Assembly: GCA_033980235.1 (NCBI GenBank)
Contig: CM067077.1
Span: 11,632,102-11,696,101 of the forward strand
Source: Diadema setosum
Lineage: Eukaryota; Echinodermata; Echinoidea; Diadematoida; Diadematidae
Length of the DNA: 64,000 nucleotides
Direction of reading: 5' to 3'
Made by a program: the position numbers and the translations under genes. The notes beneath the pieces were generated by a model. It was given only the letters and a program-made list of their open reading frames with translations. It was not told where the DNA came from and did not search any database. This document shows positions 34,326 through 45,650 of the stretch, in pieces; within the stretch, counting starts at the first letter, position 1; each line of letters opens with the position of its first letter.

Positions 34326-35640
34326 TTATATATAAATACTGTATATGTGACTTTGAAAAAGATCATATGAAGAAGCACATAACTTCACAGCATACACATC
34401 GAAAGATGCATCATGCCACTCAATTAGAGGGCAGAGAATCAGATGGTAAGACTACATACAGTACTGCACTGTACACTTGTAGTACAGTATGTACATGTAG
34501 TACTGACACTTCTGTACTATGTACACCAACAGCCCGACAGATTTACATTTTGTACAGCTATAAACTACAATGTAGGGTGATTGACTGCCTTATACTCGCC
34601 CTTAGCTACTGCCTCTACCACAATCAGAGACTCACTTACACTGAAATACAGTGATCTCTTCTTTTGGTTTGATGTCAGTCAGCAAAACACACCAATGATT
34701 TTGCATTGAATTTGCATTAGAAGGCATCGTCTTAGTGAAACAAAAACCAATGTCACTTTATGAGTGAGATGGCCAGGCTAATTCAGGTCAAATTGCATCT
34801 GGACAAAACAGGCTAATTTCACACACACACAAAATAATAATAACAATTATTAATAAATAAAAATAAATTAAAAATAAATAACATACAGGCAATACTTCCT
34901 TATGTCCCCCCTCCCCCACCCACGCACCCCACCTGCACTTGCCAACTCTGTGAGTCGGTGCAGCATCCATGCATAAAACTCTAAAGCGATCAGTGTTTGA
35001 GTGGTAAATTTATGCCAAAATTAGTTTAGTGAGCTGAGGAGGGGGAGACATATTTATCAGTAAATATGCCTAACTAAAACTAAAAGTTAAATTTACACAT
35101 GAAAGATCAAAGCACTGACATTACCTACCTACCAACCACCAGCTAACGTAAAAACTGCCGAAGCTGTGAAGAGCGTGCCAACACCAGTTTGTTGTTGTGC
35201 TTGTGGGTGGGTGCGGGCGTGGGTCCCTAGCTGGCTTCGCCTTGGGTCTTACTTGTGGGCATGCGAATATTTTTATTAGAGCAAGGAGCTTCTGAAGCTC
35301 CTTCATTAGAGCTTCTAACTCAAAAATAAGTGTGCTGCAACCGACTCGACAGCTCAGGTCCAAGCAGATTCAGCTGGCTGTCAGAGCGTTGGCGACTACT
35401 TTATTGTGAGCCTGCCATTCACGCCACTACAGCCAACAATAAGTCCCTATAATTCGGCTATTTAAAGCTGCCTGTCTTGTGCCTTCGATCTCGAATGCAT
35501 GCATACGTGATCAAATCCGATCCTCCTCCGATTGTTGCGTACATACTGTATTATATCATATCGATTAAATTCGCTGTCGCTTGGTGGCGTTGTTGATCTG
35601 CGCTGCACTGGCGCTGCGTGCTGCTGCTGGCAAGCGGAGT
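33591..35640. other. 5' side of SELENOJ, no further exon supported
   Basis: Intergenic sequence with CT repeat at 33409-33437 just inside intron 1, a TA run near 34310, and CA/AT tracts near 34820-34880. A GC-rich patch at 35150-35270 could be a promoter, but no start-site motif was identified. ORFs here lack family signal. Confidence 0.45.
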
Positions 35641-35644
35641 AAGG

Positions 35645-36120
35645 GCTCACACGGGTAAATAAATCCCCATAGAGACGTGTGTTAAAATTCAAATTTCAAA
35701 AAAATTCTGTAAAATAGCTGGGAGAAATGAGGTGTTTCATGTTCACTACTAGTAACCTGAATAAGTGAGATATACCCTTTCATCCATCAAATTCTCAAGG
35801 CAGGTTCTTCTGCTCAAACTCTGTCCAAGGGTCCGCAAAGCCAGACTACGAGTTCTTGTCACTCAAAAAATCACATATTTTCGGTACATGCAGCCAATGA
35901 AATAATATAGTCCCCTCAAATTCCATCAGATATAGCTTTCATCTTCCAACCAAAATGCAGTTTGTGGTGGAATTCATACTCAATATCTACAGCTATTCAG
36001 TTTTTTGCCAAACTGCATCACTGGTTTTTAATTGATTTTTCTCTTCATTTATTTTGGTACGAATTTGTGAAGGGGTCTGGGACATTCCATTTTATTTACA
36101 GGTATGAGCCCTAGAGGTCA
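35645..36120 (+). repeat. Dispersed repeat R2, copy 1
   Basis: About 475 bases collinear with 46955-47450 (shared gagacgtgtgttaaaattca, agctgggagaaatgaggtgt, ccaaccaaaatgcagt) at roughly 85 percent by eye. Class unknown. The two copies are direct repeats 11.3 kb apart. Confidence 0.75.
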
Positions 36121-36509
36121 TATTTTCTTAATTGAGTTTTTAACATCATAAATGTGTGTTTGATGACATTTGCCCTTACATCATATGAGAAATTACACAC
36201 TGAAGGGTTGAAAAGCTTCTCAAAGGGACCCTTCTGAAAATGATGCCCTTTGGGTTTTTGTGGGTTTTTTTTTTTTTTTATAAGATCTTGCAATATTGAT
36301 TAGTTCTTCATAAGATGAATACATAGATGCAGGCAGTTATCCTTGATTAAGGGGTTGTTATCATCACCTTATTGCCTACAAAGTACTTTGATTTATCAAA
36401 CAGATTAACTTTATGTATTTTCAGCTGATTCAGTGGTATCCATAACAAAGAAATATACAACAATCATTCAAAGTTGTGTGGTACTGATCTACGCCGGGAC
36501 TATTATGTA

Positions 36510-36805
36510 CTAAGATCTCGTAGCTCAAGAACATAATAAGAAAGCAAATAATATTGTACTTAAGCAGAGCGGGGGGGGGGGGGGGCAGAGGAGGGGTAGA
36601 GGGGGCAGGGGGAGGAGAGGGGGAAGGAGGGGAGGGGGAGGGAGGGATTTGACAGAATAGATCAACATAAACCAGCAGAATTTGTATGGGATGGATACTT
36701 CCCGTTGACTTTTGTACATGATGTAATTATTTTATCTAATAATATCACGTATTATACTCTGTATAGTTATGATATAATGTTCACTATGTGTTAAAGACCT
36801 AATAA
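36510..36805 (+). mobile_element. Retroposon 3' region: G/A-rich tract and shared tail
   Basis: 36520-36720 recurs at 46750-46940 (gatttgacagaatagatcaa, ggatggatact). 36714-36805 matches the tail at 1393-1475 and ends in aataaaatgc. The purine-rich tract 36568-36650 is low complexity. Confidence 0.55.
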
Positions 36806-36959
36806 AATGCTTGCAAAATTTTTTAATATGCAAAAGAAATGTAAAATATATGTCATGATTATCAATGTAAATATGTTTTCAGTGTCGTTCCGGTTTTTAT
36901 CGCTTCTAGAAACTCCCCCAAATATCGCATTTTTGGAGGACCCCGTTGCAGCTTTTGCG

Positions 36960-37234
36960 AAAAAGATAGTCACGTGACCAACACCCCCTGAACCGATTGA
37001 TGACGTATAAGCACGGAGTTGTGCTCAGTTAGCAGACGCCGCTCAGCACAAGCACTCAGATTACTAGCTTGGTACACGCGCGTACACGATAGCTAGCCCG
37101 GCCAGGCCCGGGCCCGCGGGATGTGCGCTCCCGGTCGACACACTGACTGTCGACATGTACGCATTACCACGTACATTATCACTAAGTTAGCTTGCACAGA
37201 TACCTGGTACCTCGAGCATAATGTCTTCCCCTAG
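36960..37234 (+). promoter_or_regulatory. CpG-rich island, possible promoter
   Basis: Locally GC- and CpG-rich (ggcccgggcccgcggg at about 37105-37120) in AT-rich surroundings, directly upstream of the possible acidic exon. No TATA box recognised. Confidence 0.3.
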
Positions 37235-37495
37235 CTATATGGGTAAACTTCGACATTGATGATGATGAAGAAGACTGCAGCTCTGACGATAGCGGAGAGG
37301 AAGAGGAGGCACATGAAGTTGAAGGGGAAGATGGGGAGGGAGAGGCAGCCGATGAACCAGAACGTTATCGTAGGGCTGCACCTTACCGATATGAACCAGC
37401 TGCATCTCCCCCGCTGCCAGTGCAAGAGCGTATGAACATGGCACCAAGCCCGAGAATAGACCTCACGGAAACGATCGCCTGTGAAATACAGAGTG
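37235..37495 (+). CDS. Possible acidic exon, unknown gene
   Basis: An open reading stretch of 86 codons between a good acceptor (tgtcttcccctag) and a consensus-like donor (gtatgt). It reads NFDIDDDEEDCSSDDSG, EEEEAHEVEGEDGEGEAADE, then PERYRRAAPYRYEPAASPPL. The Asp/Glu-rich start and the PYRYEP word resemble N-termini of P2X7-like zinc-binding-domain genes common in marine invertebrates, but the diagnostic WC-CG-C block is not in the window. An upstream short exon with ATG at 37155 would be in phase, though its donor is weak. Sits at the edge of a CpG-rich island (36960-37230) that could be a promoter. May equally be a transposon remnant. Confidence 0.3.
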
Positions 37496-37689
37496 GTATG
37501 TCTGGTATGCCCCCATATAGTTTAACGTTAGAAAGGATACACTGTATTCTACATGACTGACATTGTAAGTTGTAACTGTCTAGTAAGTAGAAGAACAGGC
37601 CCAGCTCGCTCACAAAGTGAGCGGCTACTCCGGCCGCAGCAAGCAAGCGGGAGCGTCCCGGCCGTGGCCTGGCCCGTCGGCCGGCGCTT

Positions 37690-37932
37690 ACAAGTTAAAC
37701 TACCAGTAGTAGTCTAGTCTAGTAGTAGATCTAGTAGCAGTCTACTAGTAGTTATAATAGTCAACTAGTAGTCTACTAGTACTACTACTAGTAGTGTACT
37801 ATTAATTACCACTACGGCACTAGGTCTAGTAGACTAGTAAGTAGTAATTGCAGAATCTTTGGTAGTAGTACAGAGGCTACACTCTAACGCCTAACGGTTA
37901 GGGGGATATGTTGTTACAGGGTGAGTCGTGGC

Positions 37933-37966
<34 letters not shown>
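37690..37966. repeat. CTAG/TAG-rich low-complexity region and A30 tract
   Basis: Dense tagtag, ctagtag and actagtag words from 37695 to 37870 form imperfect palindromes. A run of thirty A at 37936-37965 follows. Confidence 0.8.
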
Positions 37967-38097
37967 CCTAACCAGTTTCCCATAGTCAGTTTCTGCAATT
38001 TGATCAGTAATTTAGATACGCGTCATTTTCTAAGAAAAACGATACCAAGAATGATCGTCAATTTTGGTCGAGTAGTTTTTGTTTTATGCTAAAAATC

Positions 38098-38555
38098 ATA
38101 CTGTGGAAGGAAGCCCAAACGCCGTGCTTATCTACCGATGAATGCAACGGTGGGGCTGGATTCACGAGTAGGTCTAGGCCTATAAAGCAGGCGAGTCGCC
38201 GTAGTATACAGACACGTAGTGGTGGTGAGGCTATCGTGAAATAGGCCCCACCGCAGTCACGCGTGCACCGTACCCGTGCGTTTATAGGAAGCAAGGGTAG
38301 GTCCTCCTAGGGTTTAGGGTTAGGTAGGGTTGTATTTATGGTTAAATTGGCCGTTAAATTAGTCGAGCCGAGGGCCATATTATGAAGTCATTTCGCCGCA
38401 TTCACGAGTATTCACTGTGGAAGGCAGCCCCACCGCCGTGCTTACCTACCGAGATGAACGCCACACGGTGGGGCTGAATCAGGCGAGTCGCCGTAGTTAG
38501 TACAGACACGCAGTGGTGGGGCCTATTTCACGAGTTCGCCGAAAATAATAGATAT
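38098..38555 (+). repeat. Tandem pair of a ~130-bp GC-rich repeat
   Basis: 38098-38240 and 38412-38540 share cactgtggaagg, gccgtgctta, ctacc, ggtggggctg, gcgagtcgccgtag and acagacacg. Each unit contains an inverted pair ccccaccg / cggtgggg. Confidence 0.7.
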
Positions 38556-39019
38556 CCAAGCGTACCACAGTTGTAATCTGACATGGCAGTATTAAATCCG
38601 ATACAGTTCATTAAATATTCTTTTGTCTAAAGGCTTAGCCAATGACAATAGTGCAGCGCAGCACCTGCTATGCGCTCGCTAGCTCGCTCCCCCGCCAGCG
38701 CTAGCCAGTACAGTGCCGCCGGCCGCGCCCGCCCGGCTGTCGCTGCGCTGCGCTGGCATAGCCTTGCCAGCTCGCTGGCTACGGCTAGACTGGTCGTGAA
38801 CGACTCCGTTCTTAGACGTCATCACAATTTAAAAGTGATAGTGCGCCGCATGCGGTGAAAGTATAGCAAGTTTTCCAAAACCGAGGAAATTGTATCCATT
38901 ATGTTATCAAATATAGAACAAAATTCAGAACAGTAAAAAACCCCGCACAACCATAGAATTACTTAGAATTTAACATTTAATATTATTACATCATTGAGAA
39001 AAAAATGCCAAAACCATTT

Positions 39020-39622
39020 TATTAGGTCTTTAATATACAAATGATTCACAGGATAGAGTGTGTTAGTGAAGGTGCGGCGCGCTCGAGAGTATTGACAATG
39101 GTGCGACATGCACGAGGCGCAGCCGAGTGCATGTTTGCAACCGTTGTCAATACTCGAGAGTGCGCCGCACCTTCACTAACGCCACGAAATAATCCTGTGC
39201 ATCATTTGTTTTATAAAATGGGTAGAAAACTAACAGCATTATTCACGTACCTTTGTGGGTCAATACCAGTCAGCTACATGTCCCAAACATTTACGCACGT
39301 CACACTCGGAAATCCCGCACATAACTACTGTACGTACGTATAAGAGTATACGTACGCCACGTGTTATGCACAAGAAAGGCCGCCGGCTGTTGTGGCAGCC
39401 GCTCCCGCGGCCCGAACTAGAAGTTGTTTACAGGATTGACAGCGCGTATAGTAGCGCGTGACGCACTTGTAACAACTGATTGTGTGCGCACTGCTAGTGT
39501 AAACATTGTGACGTACGTCAGGCCAGGGAGGTGGAAGAGGGACATTTCTTAGTGCATACCTGAAGAAATTAATGCACGCACACGTGACTCATTTCAGCGC
39601 TTCCAATTGGCTACATTCTTGA
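39020..39622 (+). repeat. 602-bp tandem unit U, first copy (intact)
   Basis: Begins at the foldback and runs through cgtacgccacgtgttatgca (39351) to ttccaattggctacattc and the start of copy 2. The intact sequence gagtatacgtacgcc at 39343-39357 is the empty site for the element at 39980-45328. Confidence 0.8.
39041..39205. repeat. Fold-back segment of the 602-bp unit, copy 1
   Basis: Arms gttagtgaaggtgcggcgcg and cgccgcaccttcactaac continue to tgacaatggt / accgttgtca, about 60 paired bases with small gaps. Outer ends atgattcacagg / cctgtgcatcat also pair. CpG-dense. Confidence 0.8.
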
Positions 39623-39642
39623 ACCCATTTTATAATATACAA

Positions 39643-39807
39643 ATGATGCACAGGATAGAGTGCGTTAGTGAAGGTGCGGCGCGCTCGAGAGTATTGACAA
39701 TGGTGCGACATGCACGAGGCGCAGCCGAGTGCATGTTTGCAACCGTTGTCAATACTCGAGAGTGCGCCGCACCTTCACTAACGCCACGAAATAATCCTGT
39801 GCATCAT
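39643..39807. repeat. Fold-back segment of unit U, copy 2
   Basis: Nearly identical to 39041-39205, 602 bases downstream. The ORFs on these segments are by-products. Confidence 0.85.
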
Positions 39808-39989
39808 TTGTTTTATAAATGGGTCGAAAACTAACAGCATTATTCACGTACCTTTGTGGATCAATACCAGTCAGCTACATGTAGCACTCGCTCAAAAGTC
39901 AAGATGTCCGAAGATGTTCGTCCCAAACATACGCACGTCGCACTCGGAAATCCCGCACGTACGTACGTATAAGAGTATACCCCTTGTAA

Positions 39990-40440
39990 AAAAGTACCAT
40001 TAAGTACCATGGTATTACTATGGTATTACCATGGTATTACCATAGTAACCATGGTAAATTCATTTGTACCATAGTACTACCATAGTACTACCACAGAAGT
40101 ACCGTACGGAATAGGAAAGTACTATTTGAAAATATAGAAGTACCATAATGTACCATAGTACTACCATGAATGTACCATAGATGTTACGGTATTACAATGA
40201 AATTACAATATTTATTATATGGTTGATGTTATACTGAACAGAGTGCCATCCTCACACGTGATACTTTCATGGTTCTCCATAGTACTTTCATGGTTCTCTG
40301 TGATACTTTCATAGTACTCCATGGTACTCTTGGACATTTCATTGCACTTTGTGGTACTTTCACAGTTCTCTATGGTACTTTCACAGTTCTCTATGGTACT
40401 TTCATGGTACCTTATGGTACTTGTTTGACTGGCATATGGT
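39990..40440. repeat. Left palindromic array of the 5.35-kb element
   Basis: Variants of taccatggta, ggtattaccatgg and ccatagtacta, followed by ttcatggttctcc-like repeats to about 40420. ORFs across it are repeat translations. Confidence 0.85.
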
Positions 40441-42731
40441 ACTGCTACCATAATCTTGCAAAGTTGACTTGCCCCAAGAAAGTCAAAAACATTGAAAATG
40501 ATAATTTCCTCTTTAATAATCTAATCACTTAAGCTTGGCCTTTCATAGCATTGGAATATTGTTACAAGTGATTCTGTAGTTTGCAAAAACTATGAATTAG
40601 GCATTAAACAGCCTAAAGATTTCCACATTTTTCCTCATTTTTTTTATTACATTTTACTTGCCTATGGGTAAGTGAATTTCTTCATTTTAATTTGTTCACT
40701 TGCCCGACATAAGATTTTACTAGCCCCGGGAAAGTGTGCAAGTGATTGTGTCAGGCCCTGTTTTACTTCAAATAGTTGAAATGCGCGCAACTCGAAGGAT
40801 TTCTTCAAGTCCCTTTCGATTTGACTTAGGCAAGGTTTACTGTACTTTATCAACTGGGTTGGATGCGTGAAATCAAGTTTTCCCCTTTGAGTGAAATGTT
40901 TGAGTACAAGACCCACTAGAGTCTTGTTATTTGTTGCTTATACAGATACAGTTGCATAATTGAAATGCACTTTTCTTAATATGTATGTGTGTGTGTGTGT
41001 AATTTTAAGGCCAGGATTACGGGAATTACCATGAGTATTGTAACTTTGTGTGCTAAATGAAACACCAGTATTATGTGGCAACTGCCAAGTGCCACCAAAG
41101 TATTCACTGTGTTCTATTTGTCATGAAATCATTCAAAATATCAAATCTTGTTTTCCTGCAGTTGTATTACAACGTTAAAGTAAGTCTTTATTAAAAACAG
41201 AAAATTACTTTTTTTTTGGTTTGTGGATTATTTTGCAGATTCCTAAGGACTGTTGCTGTCTGTGTTGATTTTGAAACGGCTCATGGTGTGATGCTTATGA
41301 AACCATCATATCTTATCGTACAGTGCTTTCATCCACCTCATTCGCCAATCTCCTTTGTGCAATTTACATTAAGAAAAGAATTATTAAGTTCGAAATGCCA
41401 GTTTTCCTCAAAGAATCCTAATGAGTGGACCTGCATGAGGTTGATGAATGCATGATTTAAGGTTGTAGTAGCTCAACATTTGTCTACTAGTATCTATTAT
41501 GATAATGCATGAAGAGGATATGCATACAGTGCATATTTTTTGTTGTAGTTGTAATATACAGTGTGATATGCAGTGTGCATATACACTGCTGTAGGTTTTT
41601 TCTAACACACACATACACAGTTACAAGTGTACATAGCTTTTCAACATCTACTGTAGATGGTTGCTTATTTGTGTGTATACATTCTGTACAGGCATTGCAG
41701 GCTATAGACGTACCCTGGATGCCCAGGTCACTTCCTGTCTGCAATGTCATGTGATGTCTGGTTTTTATGCAAATGAGGTAATAATGAATAATTATCTTTA
41801 TGACAGCCAATCATTTTAAGTTACGTAATATATTCAGTATTCTTTAGCCAATCAAAATAGTTTTGCCTTTGTGGCCATTGAGAGCTGCGCTTTGCAGGGC
41901 TAGGGGTAAGTTTGCAGGCCCCAAAATTTAGTCAGTCCTGCTGCAACTTTCATAGAGTGATCACCAGTGTGTCTCTATTCTGCTTAGATCTGGCACGTGC
42001 TTGTGACTCGGGCACACGATACTGTCAGTGATGAGTTTTTATTGACTTTGAGATTAGCTAGGCCTACTTCACTGTAGGTCAACCTACTCGATCGGCCTAC
42101 GTAGACCTCAGTTGTGTTCTGCACAGTTGCCTATATACTGATTCTGATGGTGGATTCATATTTTGGACTGAGCATTATTTTTGGATAATTCCAACCCCGG
42201 AATAGCAGGCACTCCTGTGACGCTAGATTACTGCTAGAATCTACCAAGGTTTTTTTATCAGTCGTACATCGCCCTAGCCTACGCACTGCGTAGACTTCTG
42301 ATTGGATATTGACAGTAGTATGCAGTATCACATCAGGCTAGGCTATCTCCGTGGCGTAGGGAGCTAACCTCGCATTGGTCCCTACACTGACGTCTGAACC
42401 TGCCATCATTGCAGTACTCGTGGCGTGCACAGCAGGGTCCCTTCTTGGTTTCAAGCTGTTTCTTTCGACGACGCGGGCGCCCAGCACGGCAGTGAACAGT
42501 GAATACCACCCTCCTAGTTTCATCGTCAGCGGCCAGAGTTTTCTTCCAAGATTCTACGGATTATTTCTAGTGCTAGCGCCTGTGGCTGTGTTACTGTCAG
42601 ATCTAACTGTCGACGGGACTGCTACCGACATATCGACTACCGCGCTAGTGCTGGACTATCCTAGCAGGTAGCTTTTATTATTAGGTCTTAGATTTATACT
42701 TGGTACAACCATATACTACAATCCATGTTTG

Positions 42732-43075
42732 TAAACAGCGGCGGCCTCCCGCTATATAAACAGTGCCTGTAGTTAAGCTGTAGGTTACCTACTAGAAAAA
42801 GTAACAGTCCCTGCTGGTTAACGTGCGTACTGTAGTGTAGGGCCTACAGTCTGTATCCTGGTATAGGATAGGCTATCTAACGTTAGTCTATACTGTTTTA
42901 GTCTCAGTTTTGTCGGCCATTGTGATTAGAACATATGTACGTTAATGTTACAGTTTAAGCGGCGGCCTTCCGCTATATAAACAGTGCCACAGCTGTATAC
43001 TTGTCAACCAGTTTTAAGGTTAAGCGGCGGCCTTCCGCTATATAAACAGAGCCACAGCTTACTTGTCAACCACAA
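42732..43075 (+). repeat. Three TATA-containing repeats
   Basis: gcggcggcctcccgctatat at 42739 and gcggcggccttccgctatat at 42960 and 43024, each followed by aaacag and gcc. The last two units are about 65 bases apart and share a further 30 bases (ccacagct, cttgtcaacca). Each contains tatataaa, a perfect TATA-box match. Confidence 0.75.
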
Positions 43076-43624
43076 TTTAAGAACTCTGTAGACACGCTGT
43101 GTTTTCTCTGGATTTATTTTTGATGGCTGATGCCTCATAAATAAAAATGGTTTAAGCCAAATATCTTGAACAGTATACCGACCAGTACCAAAGCCTTCGT
43201 TTGCGTGGTGTAACATTTAGTGTAAAGCCTAGAAATCTATCTGTGAATCCCGTGATCAAAAGTGTGGGGTGAATGGGCATGTGGAGTCCTTGGATTTTAG
43301 TTGTTTGTTTGTTTTTTTTTTTTTTTTACTTTGAGCTACACTGAGAAAACATTCATGTGAATGGTGTGTGTGTGTGTGAATTTATTGAAGTCAGTGATCA
43401 ATACTTTTGGTTACGTTTCATCTGACATCACACACTCATTTAATACTTGCTAGGTATCTCATAGTACAGTTTGTACATCGAAATACAACAGCACCAAACC
43501 CACTAAATCATATTATGGCCTACTTCATATTGATCTCCACAAGGTCATGCAGACGTGCAATGGCATAGATTATTGCTTATGATGAGCATTTCATTCAAGC
43601 TACCACAATTAGCCATGCAAAGCA

Positions 43625-44313
43625 TATATGTGACAGTGCACCTCAAAACCAACATAAAGTCGCACACACTGATTTTGCGTGAGAACTGAAAATAAGTGAA
43701 ATGGGTCAACCTAGCCGAACTTGACTTTTTCATATTTCCTGAAAGAGCGGGTTTTCTTTTACATTATGCTAAAATTTGATAACATAAAACGGGCAGGAAG
43801 GTGTGTTTTTTTCGCAGTTTATCTCGAACATTTTTGGTAGAATAGTGTGATTAGGTGTGTCTTTAGAATCCCTTTTTCATTTCTGAAAAACCTTGTCCAC
43901 ACTCTTCACTTTCAACTCTTGAAAGGATATGGCTACTGCTTTGAAAGTTTGCATGAATTACGGACAGAATGTGTTTATGAGGCATGCTTAATTTCAGATT
44001 AATTTGATAATCCCTTCATTGTTGTTACTCTGGTGGTTCACTTCCTGTTTTTTGTCCCATTCATCGCATAGCCAGCACGGTTTGGTAAAGATTAAGCGCT
44101 TGAATAGACACTTTACTTCAGAGCCTCTTTTCTCAGTTCACACTTTTCCTGAGTTGGTGCTTTCTTTCCAATGTTTAGATAGGTTAGGAGAGTCCATTTG
44201 ATTTGAGTTATAAATCATTTTAAAGCTTAAAGTCTGCTCTTTTAGAATATGGTCTTAACGAAAAATTCATGTCCGGCGACTTTTTGTTTGTTTTGAGGTG
44301 CAGGGTCACATAT
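43625..44313. mobile_element. MITE, TATGTGAC family, copy 1
   Basis: Ends tatgtgacagtgcacctc and gaggtgcagggtcacata, continuing inward with aaaaccaaca-aaagtcgc / gcgactttttgtttg. About 690 bp, collinear with 48505-49299. Nested in the 5.35-kb element. Confidence 0.8.
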
Positions 44314-44409
44314 GATAAGATATGAGGTGAGTGGGTGGAACTTAAAGTATTATTTTGTGCTAGTACAGTTATATACTAGTGTAGTTCTGTGGATGATGTG
44401 ATACTATGT

Positions 44410-45322
44410 GATACTTGAAGTACTGTCGTACTAGCATGGAAGGACCGTGGTACCACCATGGAAGAACCGTGGTACTACCGTCTGGATGTACCGTGGTACT
44501 ACCGTGGATGTACCGTGGTACAGTAGTACCGTGGATGTACCGTGGTTCTACCGTGGTAGTACCGTGGATGTACCGTGGTACTACCGTGGTACTACTACCA
44601 TGGATGTACCGTGGTAGTACCGTGGTACTACCATAGTACTACTACCATGGTACTACTACCATGGATGTACCGTGGTAGTACCGTGGTACTACCGTGGTAC
44701 TACCGTGGAAGTGGTACTCATGGCATGGAAGTACCATGGTAATGAATGGTACTACCATGGTACAATCATGGTAATACTATGGTATTACCATGGTATTTTA
44801 CCATGGTAAATCCATGGTAAATGTACTGCCTTCATCTGTCAATTTACCATCCTATGGTAATACTATGGTATTACCATGTTGTAAAAGTACTATGGTAAAA
44901 CCATGGTAATACTATGGTATTACCATAGTATTTTTACCATGGTAAATTCATGGTAAATGTACTGCCTTCATCTGTCAATTTACCATCCTATGGTAATACT
45001 ATGGTATTACCATGTTGTAAAAGTACTATGGTAAAACCATGGTAATACCATGGTATTACCATAGTATTTTTACCATGGTAAATCCATGGTAAATGTACTG
45101 CCTTCATCTGTCAATTTACCATCCTATGGTAATACTATGGTATTACCATGTTGTAAAAGTACTATGGTAAAACCATGGTAATACTATGGTATTACCATAG
45201 TATTTTTACCATGGTAAATTCATGGTAAATGTACTGCCTTCATCTGTCAATTTACCATCCTATGGTAATACTATGGTATTACCATTGTAAAAGTACTATG
45301 GTAAAACCATGGTACTTTTTTA
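44410..45322. repeat. Right palindromic array with four 136-bp tandem units
   Basis: From 44410 short units of accgtggtac/taccgtggatg type; from about 44760 a 136-bp unit marked by ctgccttcatctgtc at 44826, 44962, 45098 and 45234. Units differ by a few bases only. The 73-codon ORF at 44415 is repeat translation. Confidence 0.9.
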
Positions 45323-45328
45323 TAAGGG

Positions 45329-45575
45329 TACGTACGCCACGTGTTATGCACAAGAAAGGCCGCCGGCTGTTGTGGCAGCCCGAACTAGAAGTTGTTTATG
45401 TCCAGGATTGACAGCGCGTATAGTAGCGCTTGACGCACTTGTAACTGAGTGCGCACTGCTAGTGTAAACATTGTGACGTACGTCAGGCTGTGCATTTAAT
45501 AAGAAATTAATGCACGCACACGTGACTCATTTCAGCGCTTCCAATTGGCTACATTCTCGAACCCATTTTATAAAC
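45329..45575 (+). repeat. Right remainder of unit U copy 2
   Basis: Matches 39349-39632 (cgtacgccacgtgttatgca, gcgcactgctagtgtaaaca, cgcttccaattggctacatt). Small deletions near 45380 and 45490 separate the copies. Confidence 0.85.
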
Positions 45576-45650
45576 CCTGTTATTTCAACTTTGCGTGCAT
45601 TACATGCATACTCTATAGTAGAGGTCATAAGATCTCGTACCACAAGAACA

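Larger units (their letters stand above)
39980..45328. mobile_element. 5.35-kb TA-flanked element with palindromic TACCATGGTA terminal arrays
   Basis: Left terminus ccccttgtaaaaaagtacc and right terminus ggtacttttttataaggg are inverted, and both continue into arrays of taccatggta-type palindromes (39990-40440 and 44410-45320). TA flanks both ends. The second copy of unit U stops at 39979 and resumes at 45329; unit U copy 1 has the uninterrupted sequence at 39343-39357, so the insertion is exact. The 4-kb interior holds a MITE (43625-44313), TATA-bearing repeats (42732-43075) and only short ORFs with no transposase recognised. Non-autonomous, class unknown; TA target fits mariner-like or related superfamilies. 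Confidence 0.8.

Noticed and set aside
41216..41455. 79-codon ORF after a gcag acceptor-like site
   Set aside because: No recognisable domain and no partner exon in phase.
42375..42671. 98-codon ORF with hydrophobic stretches
   Set aside because: Open in an antisense frame too, no family signal, inside the 5.35-kb element; left unannotated rather than called a gene.
44415..44636. 73-codon ORF with repeated RGTVV/MYRG words
   Set aside because: Translation of the TACC/CCGTGG palindromic repeat.
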